A DNA stretch of 64,000 nucleotides. Source: a bacterium 1XD42-54 (GTDB lineage: Bacteria; Bacillota; Clostridia; Lachnospirales; Lachnospiraceae). Made by a program: the position numbers and the translations under genes. Location of the stretch: positions 172,514 to 236,513 of the forward strand of contig RAZH01000006.1 in the NCBI GenBank assembly GCA_003612585.1, written 5' to 3'. Below the pieces are notes generated by a model. It saw only the letters and a list, made by a program, of their open reading frames with translations, was not told the origin of the DNA and made no database searches. Positions 1 to 8,847 of this stretch are shown here, piece after piece. Every line of letters begins with the position of its first letter. The stretch's first letter is position 1.

Positions 1-149
1 AGATACTTCGGGCAGTCAACCACAACCGCCCGGAAGCTCTGTTTACATTCGTGCTGGCATTTCCGGCACAGTTCGTTGTAAGTGATACGGCTGCGGTCAT
101 TTAGGAAGAAAGACCATTCCAACCGCCGCTTGTTGCTCATTCTTGCCAT
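1..149 (-). CDS. Small Cys-rich conserved protein of conjugative elements (3' end outside window)
   Basis: The first 49 residues are visible; the gene runs off the left edge. The ATG at 149 follows a clear AAAGGAG ribosome site. The protein starts MARMSNKRRLEWSFF and has a spaced Cys set (CRKCQHEC) that could bind zinc. Short proteins of this kind are common in Clostridial conjugative transposons, next to excisionase-like genes as here, but no function is known to me. Identification is by resemblance only. Confidence 0.6.
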   Translation of the reverse strand, partial: MARMSNKRRLEWSFFLNDRSRITYNELCRKCQHECKQSFRAVVVDCPKY

Positions 150-295
150 AACCGGCTCCTTTCTCCGTTTCTATCTGATGTACGCAGATAGGCTGTTTTG
201 GTGTAGCGTTTCGGTATCATTTTTAAGGTTTTTTCCCTCTGTATACCCCTTTGGAAAGTACGGCAGTTTTGCAGTCAGGGAATGATACCTCACGC

Positions 296-520
296 TTATT
301 TGTCGCTTACCGGTACGGTTTCGGAGCCTTTTGCCATCCATTCAAAGAAGGCAATTTTGCTGACCTTGATAAGCCTGCCCCTGCGGAACGCCGGAAAGCC
401 GGGTGTGTGTACCAGCTCATAGGCGCTCGCTCTTGAAATTCCCATAATCCGCTGAATGTCCGCCACATCCAAAACCAGCGGTAAATCCTCGTAGCTGTTC
501 AATCTCTTTTTATCGTTCAT
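296..520 (-). CDS. Excisionase-like helix-turn-helix protein
   Basis: This 74-residue protein contains a winged-HTH core (VLDVADIQRIMGISRASAYE, then PAFRRGRLIKVSK) typical of excisionase / MerR-like DNA-binding proteins in integrative elements. I start it at the ATG at 520 because GGGAGGAACAG sits just upstream; a longer reading from 577 lacks a ribosome site. Proteins of this family usually bind element ends and help excision, or act as small regulators. No integrase lies nearby inside the window, so the partner is presumably to the left. Confidence 0.7.
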   Translation of the reverse strand: MNDKKRLNSYEDLPLVLDVADIQRIMGISRASAYELVHTPGFPAFRRGRLIKVSKIAFFEWMAKGSETVPVSDK

Positions 521-821
521 TCTGTTCCTCCCATAAATCAAATAGGTTAAAATGCTTCCTGTTGCCGTTCTCCCCAAAAGCCGTTTTCCTGCCCCATTCC
601 TGCGGTGTTTCCCTGCATTGGTGCGCCGGATGCGTCACTTCTCCTGCCGGTCATATCCCTTTTGGACGGTCATTCACTTGTCAAGGTACTGTATGGCACG
701 AAATTACCAACTACAATCATCGTAGCGGACTATCCTTGACAAAACAACGCTTCTGCGATACCATGAGTGTAACGGATATAACTGAATTATATAATTACCA
801 TAGATAAAGGCAGGGATAGGG
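521..821. other. Intergenic region without a gene
   Basis: The region separates the leftward HTH gene from the rightward DUF6076 gene. Apart from the possible promoter at 736-764 I see no gene, RNA or repeat I can support. Short reading frames here lack ribosome sites. Confidence 0.5.
736..764 (+). promoter_or_regulatory. Possible promoter of the DUF6076 gene
   Basis: A perfect -35 (TTGACA, 736-741) is followed after 17 bp by TACCAT (759-764), a fair -10. It lies about 60 bp upstream of the DUF6076 start codon and points the right way. Confidence 0.4.
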
Positions 822-1862
822 ATGGAGAATCAGTTTATACGGCATGAGCCATGTTTTGAGAGGATTTTGTTTGTCCTGACGCTGGACAGGAAGAAAATGA
901 AAGAGCGGATTTTGATTGGGGAAGAACAGCAGATCCGCTTCCAGCTGAACGGGAGCCAAAACGCAGAGGTGCTTTGTGATATGACACGCCCGCTGGGAAC
1001 TTTTTTGATAAACTTTGAGCGTGACACGGACAGAGACTGGAACTTATACGGGCTTTCTCCGCTGCGGCAAGCCCTCCACTCCAACCGATGGAAACAGCCG
1101 GAGCTGGAGCAGGCGGCAAGCGAATTTCTCTGGGGAAAATATCTTAGCAATGACCCTCTGAAAATGTATGTGGCGTTCCGTATCTGGAACAGCTATCTGC
1201 TTGCCAGAGAACCCCGTGACCGTAACGCTGCCTGTGACCGCTTCATGGATAAAATGAGCAGCCTGACCGGGGTATTCCATAGCGAAGCCATGACCTTTGA
1301 CAGGGAGACAGGAAAACCGAAACATTTTCAAGCTGGCAGCCTTTATTTCAAAGGCGCACCATCAGAAGATACCCGGCTTGACCTCTGGTTCCCGGACAAC
1401 CGTCGCACAGAAGAATGTGTGTCTGCCTATGCGTCCCTCTACCCGTTGATTACCTATTATCTGAGCAGACTGAATGACTGGGGGCTTTGCTTCCGGCGGT
1501 GCAAGGTTTGTGGAAAATATTTTCTGGCAAAGAGCCAGCGGTATGAGCTGTGCAGCGATAAGTGCCGAAAAGCACAGGCGCTTCAAAACAAGCGGGAATT
1601 TGACGAGAGGGCAAGAGAAAATACCTATGACCTGCTTTATAAAAATGAATGCCAGAACTGGCGCAACAAAATAAACCGGGTAAAAAATACCGCAGGCTTT
1701 CCGGCTGACCGTCTGGAAAAAATACAGGCTGCCTTTTCCGACTTTAAGAAAGAAGCATTGCAGAGAAAAAAGGCTGTAAAAACAGGAACAGCCAGCCCGA
1801 AAGAATTTACGGACTGGCTGTATCAGCAGAGTAATGTAATTGTTGAGCTGACCGAGATATGA
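822..1862 (+). CDS. DUF6076-type protein with C-terminal zinc-finger
   Basis: This is a 346-residue protein of unknown function, often seen as cargo in Clostridial conjugative elements. The N-terminal two thirds have no motif I recognise. Near residues 228-245 there is a CKVCGKYF ... CSDKC pattern that should bind one zinc ion, followed by a basic, probably helical tail of about 100 residues. That suggests nucleic-acid binding, but this is inference. The ATG at 822 is preceded by a purine-rich GGGATAGGG stretch. The gene appears to stand alone, with a leftward ABC locus ending beyond it. Confidence 0.6.
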   Translation: MENQFIRHEPCFERILFVLTLDRKKMKERILIGEEQQIRFQLNGSQNAEVLCDMTRPLGTFLINFERDTDRDWNLYGLSPLRQALHSNRWKQPELEQAASEFLWGKYLSNDPLKMYVAFRIWNSYLLAREPRDRNAACDRFMDKMSSLTGVFHSEAMTFDRETGKPKHFQAGSLYFKGAPSEDTRLDLWFPDNRRTEECVSAYASLYPLITYYLSRLNDWGLCFRRCKVCGKYFLAKSQRYELCSDKCRKAQALQNKREFDERARENTYDLLYKNECQNWRNKINRVKNTAGFPADRLEKIQAAFSDFKKEALQRKKAVKTGTASPKEFTDWLYQQSNVIVELTEI

Positions 1863-1954
1863 AAAACTTTCTATCGTCAATTTCGCATTATTGCAATAAC
1901 AGATTGCTTCTTCCATGAATGGTAATATTATCATCAAACTTTTGGAAGAACTAT

Positions 1955-2020
1955 AAATGTCCGAGGTACCTTTGATTTCGACAGAAAAACAGGCTGAATT
2001 GTTACAACGCTCGGACATTT
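1955..2020. repeat. Inverted operator-like repeat downstream of the ABC locus
   Basis: AAATGTCCGAG (1955-1965) and its exact reverse complement CTCGGACATTT (2010-2020) face each other. The right copy is preceded by TGTTACAA, so it reproduces the operator found in front of the response regulator and both ABC transcription units (5189-5209, 7693-7713, 9577-9597). No -10 element is placed correctly here, so this is probably an operator remnant or decoy rather than a promoter. Confidence 0.55.
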
Positions 2021-2043
2021 CAAAAATTTTTTTGAGAAATGGC

Positions 2044-2075
2044 GAAAAAAGCGGGGCAGCATACGCCGCCCCGCC
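2044..2075 (-). terminator. Rho-independent terminator of the ABC locus
   Basis: On the minus strand a GC-rich stem (arms 2068-2074 and 2051-2057, GCGGGGC/GCCCCGC) is followed by six T residues. It lies just past the stop codon of the last permease. Confidence 0.8.
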
Positions 2076-2087
2076 GATCTCAAAAGG

Positions 2088-4454
2088 TCATTCCATCGCC
2101 CGCATTTGTTCAATCAGAGATTGTTTTTTCTGTCTGCGGACTGTCCATACAGACAAAATCAGCTCCATTCCGAACAATACCAGAATGAACAGACCCATTT
2201 CCAAAACCGGGAATTTGTAAGGCACTACTTTTCCGGCAAAAGCTCCTACACTAAATTTGCTGCAAGCAAAGATGGAAGCCGGAAGCCCAACGATCAGCGT
2301 CGCCAATGTTGCAAAGAATGCATAGCACAGCCCCTCGCAGATATTCATTTTACATAGCTGCTTTTGGGTCAGTCCGATGGAACGCAAAACACTGTTTTCC
2401 TGTTTTCTGGACATTTGATTAGAGAGGGTCGTGTTAATTAGGTTGATAACGCCAAAGAGGAATACCAGCCATGAAAGTACCTCCATACTGCCAAATACAA
2501 AAGAATTTATATTTTTTTCATACTCAATTACAGTGTTAATATCATCTAATGCAATATCCGTATGAGCGGATATAATATTTTTTAATTCATCCCTCACATG
2601 ATCCGCTTTTTGGGGATCACTTACAATGCTCCATGAATAATCGAAAGAGGTGATTTCCGGGTGCAGTTCATGGAACAATGCTTCCGGTGCAAATTCCAAT
2701 ACACCGTCAAAGTGATGTGTTCCATGTCCATTATCCAGATTATTGTTAAACACCCCGGATATAGTAACCGGAATGGTTGATTTCCCGGAGATAAGTTCAG
2801 CTGTTTCTCCGACACCTATATGTTCACGGTTACTTGTTGCCGAATCAATTAGGATGCTGTGTGTATCCGTCGGCATAGTGCCCTCTATCAATGAAGCTTC
2901 AACCTTAGAATAATTTTGATCAGTCAGTATATCACACATACCACCATATTCAATTCCGTTGACGTTATAATTTATATGAAGGCTTTGCCTTTTTGCAATC
3001 ACATCGGTTACACCGTCAATAGACAAAATTTCCTGTTTGAGTTCCTCATTCAGTGGATTTCCTGCTGCCATGACTTCTTGTTCTGACAACTTTGAATCCA
3101 GATAAACCTTATAGTCACCATCCGGGAACTCTTGTCTTGCAAGCGCCTCTGGGGAGCGCAGCAAAACAATGGAGGATACCACAAGCAGGATAATTCCACC
3201 CAAACTCAATGAGGCTACAATAGCAACGGTCTTTTTGCGGTCACGCTTAAAATTCGCAATTCCCATTGAAACAGGATTGAGCTTGATATTCTTTTTCCGG
3301 CTGCGGATGTCCTTTTGCGCCGGGGTAAAACGGACGGCTTCAATGGGGGAAATCCCTGCCGCTATTTTCACCGGCTTACGGATGGAAACAGATACCATGA
3401 TCCAACTGCTTATGAGTGTCAAAATAATCGTTGCCACATAGGAAACAGCATTAAATCCCTTGGGAAACAAAAGAAAACCGCCGCATACACCCAGTACTGT
3501 ACCAATCAAAATTCCGATACTGCCGAGTTTGCGCCCCTCCCGCTTTACAATCCGCTTGATTTGCTTTGGCGTCGCGCCAATCGTCCGAAACTGCCCGTAG
3601 CTCTGGATTTTGTCATTGATGGAGATACGGAAGATACTCTGGATCACAATATAGCCGCCGATCAGAACAATAGCAATCACACCAACAATCGGTAAAAAAT
3701 CAAAGGATTTAGAAGCATAAGCAAAATATTTGCTGTTCATTTTGGGCATAGAAAGCTGATATTCCTCCGCAACCTCCCTGCAATAAGAGGTCATCAGTTC
3801 TTCGTCCAACTGAACGCTGTTTTTGAAATGGGCATAGGCGCGATACCCAGCGGGGTTAAACCCATCCCATTCTTTCAGGGCAGCTTTGGAAAGAATGATG
3901 GCACAGGTATTCGCTTCTTTTTCATTTACGCTGTCCAGAATGCCGGTAACGACATAATCGCCATGAAAACTCTCTGTATCTAAGGTCACAGTGTCCCCAA
4001 TTTTGGCATTGTTTCCATAGGTGGAAAGAAAGTATTCGCTTACGACAACTTCATTTGCCTTTTGGGGCAGATTCCCCTCCAATAGCTTCATTTGGTCGCG
4101 CCCAATCTCCATCATTTCTGCGTCATTATATACATAAGAGGCATGATAGCCCTGTTCTGAAAGTTCCTCACCCAGCATATAGTAGCCGCCTACGCGCTCA
4201 AACTCCGGCACTCCTTTCAGGGTTTCAATGTCGTTTTCCTCTACACCCAGCCAAACCGCCTCATAAGTATCGACAACCTGATTGCGCTGCATTTGTGTCA
4301 GGGAAGTAGACACAATTCCCGTAAAGCAGATCAGAAACGCCGCCAGCGCAACGGCGATCACCACCATCAGATTCCGGCGCTTCTCGCTTTGTAAACTTTT
4401 CTTTGCCAGCTTCTTTGTAATGGCGTTGGTATCATTCTCAAAAGGCCATGTCAT
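2088..4454 (-). CDS. FtsX-type ABC transporter permease
   Basis: This 788-residue membrane protein has the layout of a two-domain FtsX/MacB-type permease. There is one N-terminal membrane helix (about 29-50), a long extracytoplasmic domain, then a three-helix FtsX block (about 250-357). A helix near 413-432, a second extracytoplasmic domain and a final FtsX block (about 655-780) follow. Such permeases with large extracellular domains usually export or sense peptides and lipids, often antimicrobial peptides, without being solute importers. The ATG at 4454 follows AAGGAGGTGG, 14 bp after the ATPase stop. The first 20 residues nearly match the other permease (MTWPFENDT), showing paralogy. Confidence 0.85.
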   Translation of the reverse strand: MTWPFENDTNAITKKLAKKSLQSEKRRNLMVVIAVALAAFLICFTGIVSTSLTQMQRNQVVDTYEAVWLGVEENDIETLKGVPEFERVGGYYMLGEELSEQGYHASYVYNDAEMMEIGRDQMKLLEGNLPQKANEVVVSEYFLSTYGNNAKIGDTVTLDTESFHGDYVVTGILDSVNEKEANTCAIILSKAALKEWDGFNPAGYRAYAHFKNSVQLDEELMTSYCREVAEEYQLSMPKMNSKYFAYASKSFDFLPIVGVIAIVLIGGYIVIQSIFRISINDKIQSYGQFRTIGATPKQIKRIVKREGRKLGSIGILIGTVLGVCGGFLLFPKGFNAVSYVATIILTLISSWIMVSVSIRKPVKIAAGISPIEAVRFTPAQKDIRSRKKNIKLNPVSMGIANFKRDRKKTVAIVASLSLGGIILLVVSSIVLLRSPEALARQEFPDGDYKVYLDSKLSEQEVMAAGNPLNEELKQEILSIDGVTDVIAKRQSLHINYNVNGIEYGGMCDILTDQNYSKVEASLIEGTMPTDTHSILIDSATSNREHIGVGETAELISGKSTIPVTISGVFNNNLDNGHGTHHFDGVLEFAPEALFHELHPEITSFDYSWSIVSDPQKADHVRDELKNIISAHTDIALDDINTVIEYEKNINSFVFGSMEVLSWLVFLFGVINLINTTLSNQMSRKQENSVLRSIGLTQKQLCKMNICEGLCYAFFATLATLIVGLPASIFACSKFSVGAFAGKVVPYKFPVLEMGLFILVLFGMELILSVWTVRRQKKQSLIEQMRAME

Positions 4455-4468
4455 AGCCTGCCACCTCC

Positions 4469-5134
4469 TTATTCCACAATCTTTCCGTCCTCAATGCGGA
4501 CAATCCGATCTGCAAGACGGGCAATATCGTTGTTGTGGGTAATCATCACTACGGTTTGCCGGAACTCCGCGCTGGTACGCTTGATAAGCCCCAGCACCTC
4601 GGCGCTGGTCTTGCTGTCAAGGTTGCCGGTCGGCTCGTCGGCCAGCACAATAGCTGGTTTGGTAATCAAGGCGCGGGCAATCGCCACACGCTGCTGCTGG
4701 CCGCCGGAAAGATTGTTCGGCATATTTTTTAGTTTATCTTCCAGCCCCAGCAGGTGAACGATCTCGTCCAAAAACTTCTGATCCACCGTGTCCCCGTCCA
4801 GCTCCACCGGCAGGACGATATTCTCATACACATTCAGGATGGGAACAAGGTTATAGTTCTGGAAGATAAAACCGATGTTGCGGCGGCGGAAGATGGTGAG
4901 CTGTTCGTCGTTCTTCTTTGCCAGTTCTTCGCCCCGGACAATCACGGTTCCGCTGGTGGGAGTGTCCAGCCCGCCCATCATGTGAAGCAGGGTAGACTTG
5001 CCGCTGCCGGAGGTTCCCACAACGGCCACAAATTCGCCCTCGTCTACGGAGAAGTTCACGCCGTCAAGGGCGCGGGTAATGTTCGGCTCTGCACCGTAAT
5101 GCTTTTTTAGGTCAATCGTCTGTAAAATGCTCAT
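4469..5134 (-). CDS. ABC transporter ATP-binding protein (LolD/MacB/BceA type)
   Basis: This is the 221-residue nucleotide-binding subunit. It has Walker A GTSGSGKST, signature LSGGQQQR, Walker B IVLADEPTG and a switch His (MITHNND), so it should be fully active. It probably energises both flanking FtsX-type permeases; no second ATPase is present. The ATG at 5134 is chosen because AAGGAG lies at the right distance. A longer in-frame reading would run back through the promoter at 5177-5209. It is co-transcribed with the downstream permease. Confidence 0.93.
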   Translation of the reverse strand: MSILQTIDLKKHYGAEPNITRALDGVNFSVDEGEFVAVVGTSGSGKSTLLHMMGGLDTPTSGTVIVRGEELAKKNDEQLTIFRRRNIGFIFQNYNLVPILNVYENIVLPVELDGDTVDQKFLDEIVHLLGLEDKLKNMPNNLSGGQQQRVAIARALITKPAIVLADEPTGNLDSKTSAEVLGLIKRTSAEFRQTVVMITHNNDIARLADRIVRIEDGKIVE

Positions 5135-5176
5135 ATTCAAAACTCCTTTCAAGGCTTTCTGCCTGTTGATAAGGGT

Positions 5177-5209
5177 ATTGTAAAACCCAAATGTCCGCGA
5201 AATGTTACA
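5177..5209 (-). promoter_or_regulatory. Operator-promoter of the ATPase-permease unit
   Basis: Reading the minus strand, the 21-bp box TGTAACATTTCGCGGACATTT (plus-strand 5189-5209) is followed by exactly 6 bp and a -10 TACAAT (5177-5182). The same box, gap and -10 occur at 7681-7713 and 9565-9597. There is no good -35, which fits activation by a bound response regulator. An oppositely oriented second copy lies at about 5241-5266. Confidence 0.7.
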
Positions 5210-5274
5210 GCGGCCCAAAAAATTCATTGAAAATCGGGGTGAAATGTTACAACGCTCGGACATTTCAAAAATTT

Positions 5275-7650
5275 CTATGATAATTCCCGTATTTGATCTA
5301 CCAGAGATTGTTTTTTTATCTGCCGGATTGCCAAATACGAGAAAAGCATTTGGACAGCAAGCATCAGTATAAAATAACTGAACATTTCAACTGTCGGAAA
5401 ATGATAGCTTACTTTTCCAAAAATACTCATTGCACTAAAGACGGTGCAGAGAAGATATCCGATAAGAGTTCCGCATGATATGGAAAGAAGCAGCACCCCT
5501 AATGTATAGAACAAGCCCTCTATCAATAACATTTTTGAAAGCTGCTTACTGCTCAAACCAACCGCTTGCAAAACACCCAGTTCCCGCTTCCGTGTCAAGA
5601 TGTTTGTTATCAGTGTGTTTAACAGGTTGATAATGCCAAAAACCCCGATAAACATAACAAAAATGTAAACTGGCATACGATAATTCAATAGTTTTTCGTT
5701 GTATGCCTCTGCCCAATCATTCAAGGTACTGACATAGAGGCTGGAAGTCGGTGGAATTATCTTTTGGATTTCATCTTTTGCAGCTGCCCATTTACTGTCA
5801 TCTGTATCTACAATAAATTGATAATTGAGGTTTTCAACAGGAACGATCTTTGACAGCATTTCTAAAGGAATAAATAGCGTATCATATCCGCCATACGGGA
5901 TATCAGCGTCCACAATTCCCATTACTTTTACTTCCAATGTTTGTCCGCCAACTTCAATCAGAAGTTCGTCCCCAATCGCTGCATCCCACCCAAAAGTTTC
6001 TTTCCACTGTGGGCCATTTTCAATAATAATGCCATTATTATTGAGTAGTTCCTGCAAATCTGCTGTACCATCAATCAAATATTCTTCAAGCAATTTTTGA
6101 GAGCTTGGCATATATGCGTCTGAAACAACCGGTTCAATATCTCCCGTTGGCATACGGACATTCAAAACGGTGCCCTGGTATTCTTTTATTTCTTCCACAC
6201 CATCTATGTCCAAAATGGATTCTCTAAAATCTTCTGTGAGCAGATTTGATTTTTGGAGTTCTGAATATTGTTCGCTGTTATGTGCCTGCGGCCCGTAATC
6301 GCCTAATTCAAGGCGAATTTCTCCGTAAGGAAAACTCCTGCGCGCCATCGCTAAAGGATCAATGGAATTAAAATATGCAGAGCTTGCCATCAGCAAAATT
6401 CCACATACCCCTAACGACAGGATCGTTAAAGCGGTTTTCTTTCTGTTCCTTGCAAAATTAAGGAAAGCTAAATTTTTCGCGGATAGAGAACGATGCAACA
6501 CTTTTGTACTGTTGGACATTACATCATTATTGCCCGCCATATAACGGACTGCTTCAATAGGCGTAACATGAGCAGCAGTTTTGGCTGGCTTAATTACAGC
6601 AATCATAACGCATAGATACACAAACAGAGCTGTGACAGCGGCAATTACAAATACTATTAAAGTGTTCCAGCCTTGTGGGACAAGGACATACCCCGCTATT
6701 GCACCGGCTAATATTCCAATCGGAATACCAATTCCGGAAAGATGGAATCCCTCTCTAAAAACGATTTTTTTCATCTGTTTTCCAGTTGCCCCTATTGTCC
6801 GCAGTTTCCCATATTCTTTTGTTTTTCTGGCTATGGACACATAGAACAGACTGTAAATAACAAGGGTACAAGACAAAGCGATAATAATACTGATAAATGC
6901 TATTACAGCGATATATTGACTGCTTCTCTGTTCAATGAGAGAAAAATAATATGTTGAAAACTGCATTTGCTCCGGCTGTATTTCCAATTCTCTGCACAAT
7001 GTTGATAATTCAGCTTGTATAGCGGCCTTAGACCAACCATCAGATTCATTCAAACGGATATAAGCGGAGTATGCCGGTTCGCTGATCTTGTTTTCAATAT
7101 AGGACTGCGGCACGAATACGGAATAATTTGAATTTTCGACAGGCAAAATACCACATAAGGTATAATCTTTTTCTCCATCTCCCAGATTTAACGATATAGT
7201 ATCGCCTATGGATTTGGACAATCCAGCTCTATCAAGAAACGCCTTTGTGATAGCAATTTCATTTGTAGATTTGGGCAATTCTCCCTCTAAATCAGGATAT
7301 TTTGCTAATTTCATCAACGTTTCGTCCATTGAACGAACGGTTAATTTGTAGTCCCCATAAGATACTAAACCCAACAAATGACTTACACCCACTTGAACCC
7401 TATCGTCATTTACTAATTTCGTAATGGTATCATTATCGACTTCATTGATGATTGCTTGATAACGCCCAGCCGCATCATTTAATGATTTTCGCTGCGAAGC
7501 AAAAAAATACAAGGTCGTTGTCATTATCAAACAGGTAGCTAAGGCAATCGTAATGATAATGAGGATGTTTCTGCTTTTATCTGCTTTTAAGTTTCGTTCT
7601 GCCAACTTTTTTGTAATGGCGCTTGTATCGTTTTCAAAAGGCCATGTCAT
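5275..7650 (-). CDS. FtsX-type ABC transporter permease, paralogue
   Basis: This 791-residue permease has the same architecture as the one at 2088-4454: an N-terminal helix (about 28-50), extracytoplasmic domain, FtsX block, a second extracytoplasmic domain and a C-terminal FtsX block ending near residue 780. I start it at the ATG at 7650, right after GGAGGTGATACAACT. A longer frame to 7767 reads through the regulatory repeat and is rejected. It has its own promoter (7681-7713) and lies between the kinase and the ATPase. It probably shares that ATPase, though it could instead be a sensing subunit. Confidence 0.85.
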   Translation of the reverse strand: MTWPFENDTSAITKKLAERNLKADKSRNILIIITIALATCLIMTTTLYFFASQRKSLNDAAGRYQAIINEVDNDTITKLVNDDRVQVGVSHLLGLVSYGDYKLTVRSMDETLMKLAKYPDLEGELPKSTNEIAITKAFLDRAGLSKSIGDTISLNLGDGEKDYTLCGILPVENSNYSVFVPQSYIENKISEPAYSAYIRLNESDGWSKAAIQAELSTLCRELEIQPEQMQFSTYYFSLIEQRSSQYIAVIAFISIIIALSCTLVIYSLFYVSIARKTKEYGKLRTIGATGKQMKKIVFREGFHLSGIGIPIGILAGAIAGYVLVPQGWNTLIVFVIAAVTALFVYLCVMIAVIKPAKTAAHVTPIEAVRYMAGNNDVMSNSTKVLHRSLSAKNLAFLNFARNRKKTALTILSLGVCGILLMASSAYFNSIDPLAMARRSFPYGEIRLELGDYGPQAHNSEQYSELQKSNLLTEDFRESILDIDGVEEIKEYQGTVLNVRMPTGDIEPVVSDAYMPSSQKLLEEYLIDGTADLQELLNNNGIIIENGPQWKETFGWDAAIGDELLIEVGGQTLEVKVMGIVDADIPYGGYDTLFIPLEMLSKIVPVENLNYQFIVDTDDSKWAAAKDEIQKIIPPTSSLYVSTLNDWAEAYNEKLLNYRMPVYIFVMFIGVFGIINLLNTLITNILTRKRELGVLQAVGLSSKQLSKMLLIEGLFYTLGVLLLSISCGTLIGYLLCTVFSAMSIFGKVSYHFPTVEMFSYFILMLAVQMLFSYLAIRQIKKQSLVDQIRELS

Positions 7651-7680
7651 AGTTGTATCACCTCCATATTTGATAAGGCT

Positions 7681-7713
7681 ATTGTAAAACCCAAATGTCC
7701 GCGAAATGTTACA
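7681..7713 (-). promoter_or_regulatory. Operator-promoter of the first permease unit
   Basis: The minus-strand box (plus 7693-7713) matches the 5189-5209 box base for base over 21 bp. It is followed by a 6-bp gap and -10 TACAAT (7681-7686). An inverted copy lies at 7745-7770, so the two operators face each other across about 30 bp. Confidence 0.7.
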
Positions 7714-7770
7714 GCAGCCAAAAAATTTCATTGAAAATCGGGGTGAAATGTTACAAAGCTCGGACATTTC

Positions 7771-7812
7771 AAAAAAATTTGCGGCGGGCAGCCGGAAATG
7801 GCCGTCCGCCGC
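7771..7812 (-). terminator. Terminator after the histidine kinase gene
   Basis: On the minus strand a long GC-rich stem (GCGGCGG... paired with ...CCGCCGC, 7781-7812) is followed by a run of seven T residues (7771-7777). It separates the regulator unit from the ABC unit, consistent with the separate promoter at 7681-7713. Confidence 0.75.
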
Positions 7813-7815
7813 GTT

Positions 7816-8847
7816 CTATTTTGTCGGCAGCATAATGGAAAATTCCGAACCCTTTCCCAGCTCCGAAACCACTTTGATATAGCCGCCCTGCCGCGTTACG
7901 ATCTCACGGGCCAGATACAGGCCAATGCCCACGCCCTGTTGTTCGTGTACTTCTTCCTCACGATAGAAGCGCCGGAAGATGGCGGCCTGATTGCTTTCGG
8001 AAATGCCCTTGCCGGTGTCGGCCACTTTGATCTCCACATACATTTCCCACAGCACCACTGACACAGCGATTTTCCCGCCTGCCGGGGTGTACTTCACCGC
8101 ATTGTCCAACAGGTTAAAAAGGGCTTCGGATGTCCATTTGCTGTCATGGGAAACGGCCAAATCCTCCGGGCAGTCCACAGACACGGCGATTTCTTTTTTC
8201 TCCGCTGCATATACAATCCCACTCATAGCCTGCGCTACGGTATCAAAAAGGTGGCCAGGTTTCTTATCCAACTGGATCACGCCCGTTTCCAGCCGGGAGG
8301 TTTTCACAAGGGCCTGAAAGAGAAAGTCCAGCTTATCCGTCTGGCTGCGGATTCCCAAGATAAAGTCAGTGCGCTCCGCCTCGGTCATGGGCCTTTCCAG
8401 CAGGGTGTCCGCCGCCATTTTCAGATTGCTTACCGGCGTTTTCACCTGATGGGAAATATCCGATACAAGGGTCTGTAACTCCTGCCGTTCCTCGTCCACA
8501 AGACGGCGGTTCTCCTGCATGATCTGATAAAGTCTTGCCAGCCGGTGTCCGATTCTGGCAAGCTGGGTTTCGCTGTCCTCCGGGCGCTGGGGCGCTTCAT
8601 TTCCGGCGATCATGTGGTCTAAGGTCTGGCATAGGTCAGCGGTAAACTGCGACAGCCGCTTTCCAAACACCTGCGTCAGTACAAAAATCCCCACAAGGGC
8701 GCACAGCAGCAGCGCCCCGCCAGTCAGCAGCGCCGCCGTTTGTTTTGTCACAAAAAACAGGGCTATGGTAATCCCGGACATAGAGAGGACAAGCCCTATT
8801 GCCACCCGGCCAAACAGCCGCTTTACAGATAGGTTTTGAAACTTCAT
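7816..8847 (-). CDS. Two-component sensor histidine kinase
   Basis: This 343-residue membrane kinase has two closely spaced N-terminal helices (about 14-55) with almost no extracytoplasmic loop, like intramembrane-sensing kinases that work with FtsX-type ABC transporters. The phosphorylated His is in SHQVKTPVSN. The N box (LFNLLDNAVKYTP), G1 (VADTGKGIS) and G2 (GVGIGLYLAREI) are all present. Its ATG overlaps the response-regulator stop (AAATGA) with GGGAGG upstream, so the two are translationally coupled. It likely senses a membrane-active compound via the neighbouring transporter; that link is inferred from context. Confidence 0.9.
   Translation of the reverse strand: MKFQNLSVKRLFGRVAIGLVLSMSGITIALFFVTKQTAALLTGGALLLCALVGIFVLTQVFGKRLSQFTADLCQTLDHMIAGNEAPQRPEDSETQLARIGHRLARLYQIMQENRRLVDEERQELQTLVSDISHQVKTPVSNLKMAADTLLERPMTEAERTDFILGIRSQTDKLDFLFQALVKTSRLETGVIQLDKKPGHLFDTVAQAMSGIVYAAEKKEIAVSVDCPEDLAVSHDSKWTSEALFNLLDNAVKYTPAGGKIAVSVVLWEMYVEIKVADTGKGISESNQAAIFRRFYREEEVHEQQGVGIGLYLAREIVTRQGGYIKVVSELGKGSEFSIMLPTK

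Noticed and set aside
1362..2018. 218-codon minus-strand frame opposite the DUF6076 gene
   Set aside because: It is antisense to a better coding frame, starts in the operator repeat and has no motif or ribosome site.
5135..5263. N-terminal extensions of the ATPase and the second permease starting MSE(R/L)CNISPRFSM
   Set aside because: These codons read through the repeated operator-promoter boxes, which is why they look conserved. Good ribosome sites precede the later starts at 5134 and 7650.
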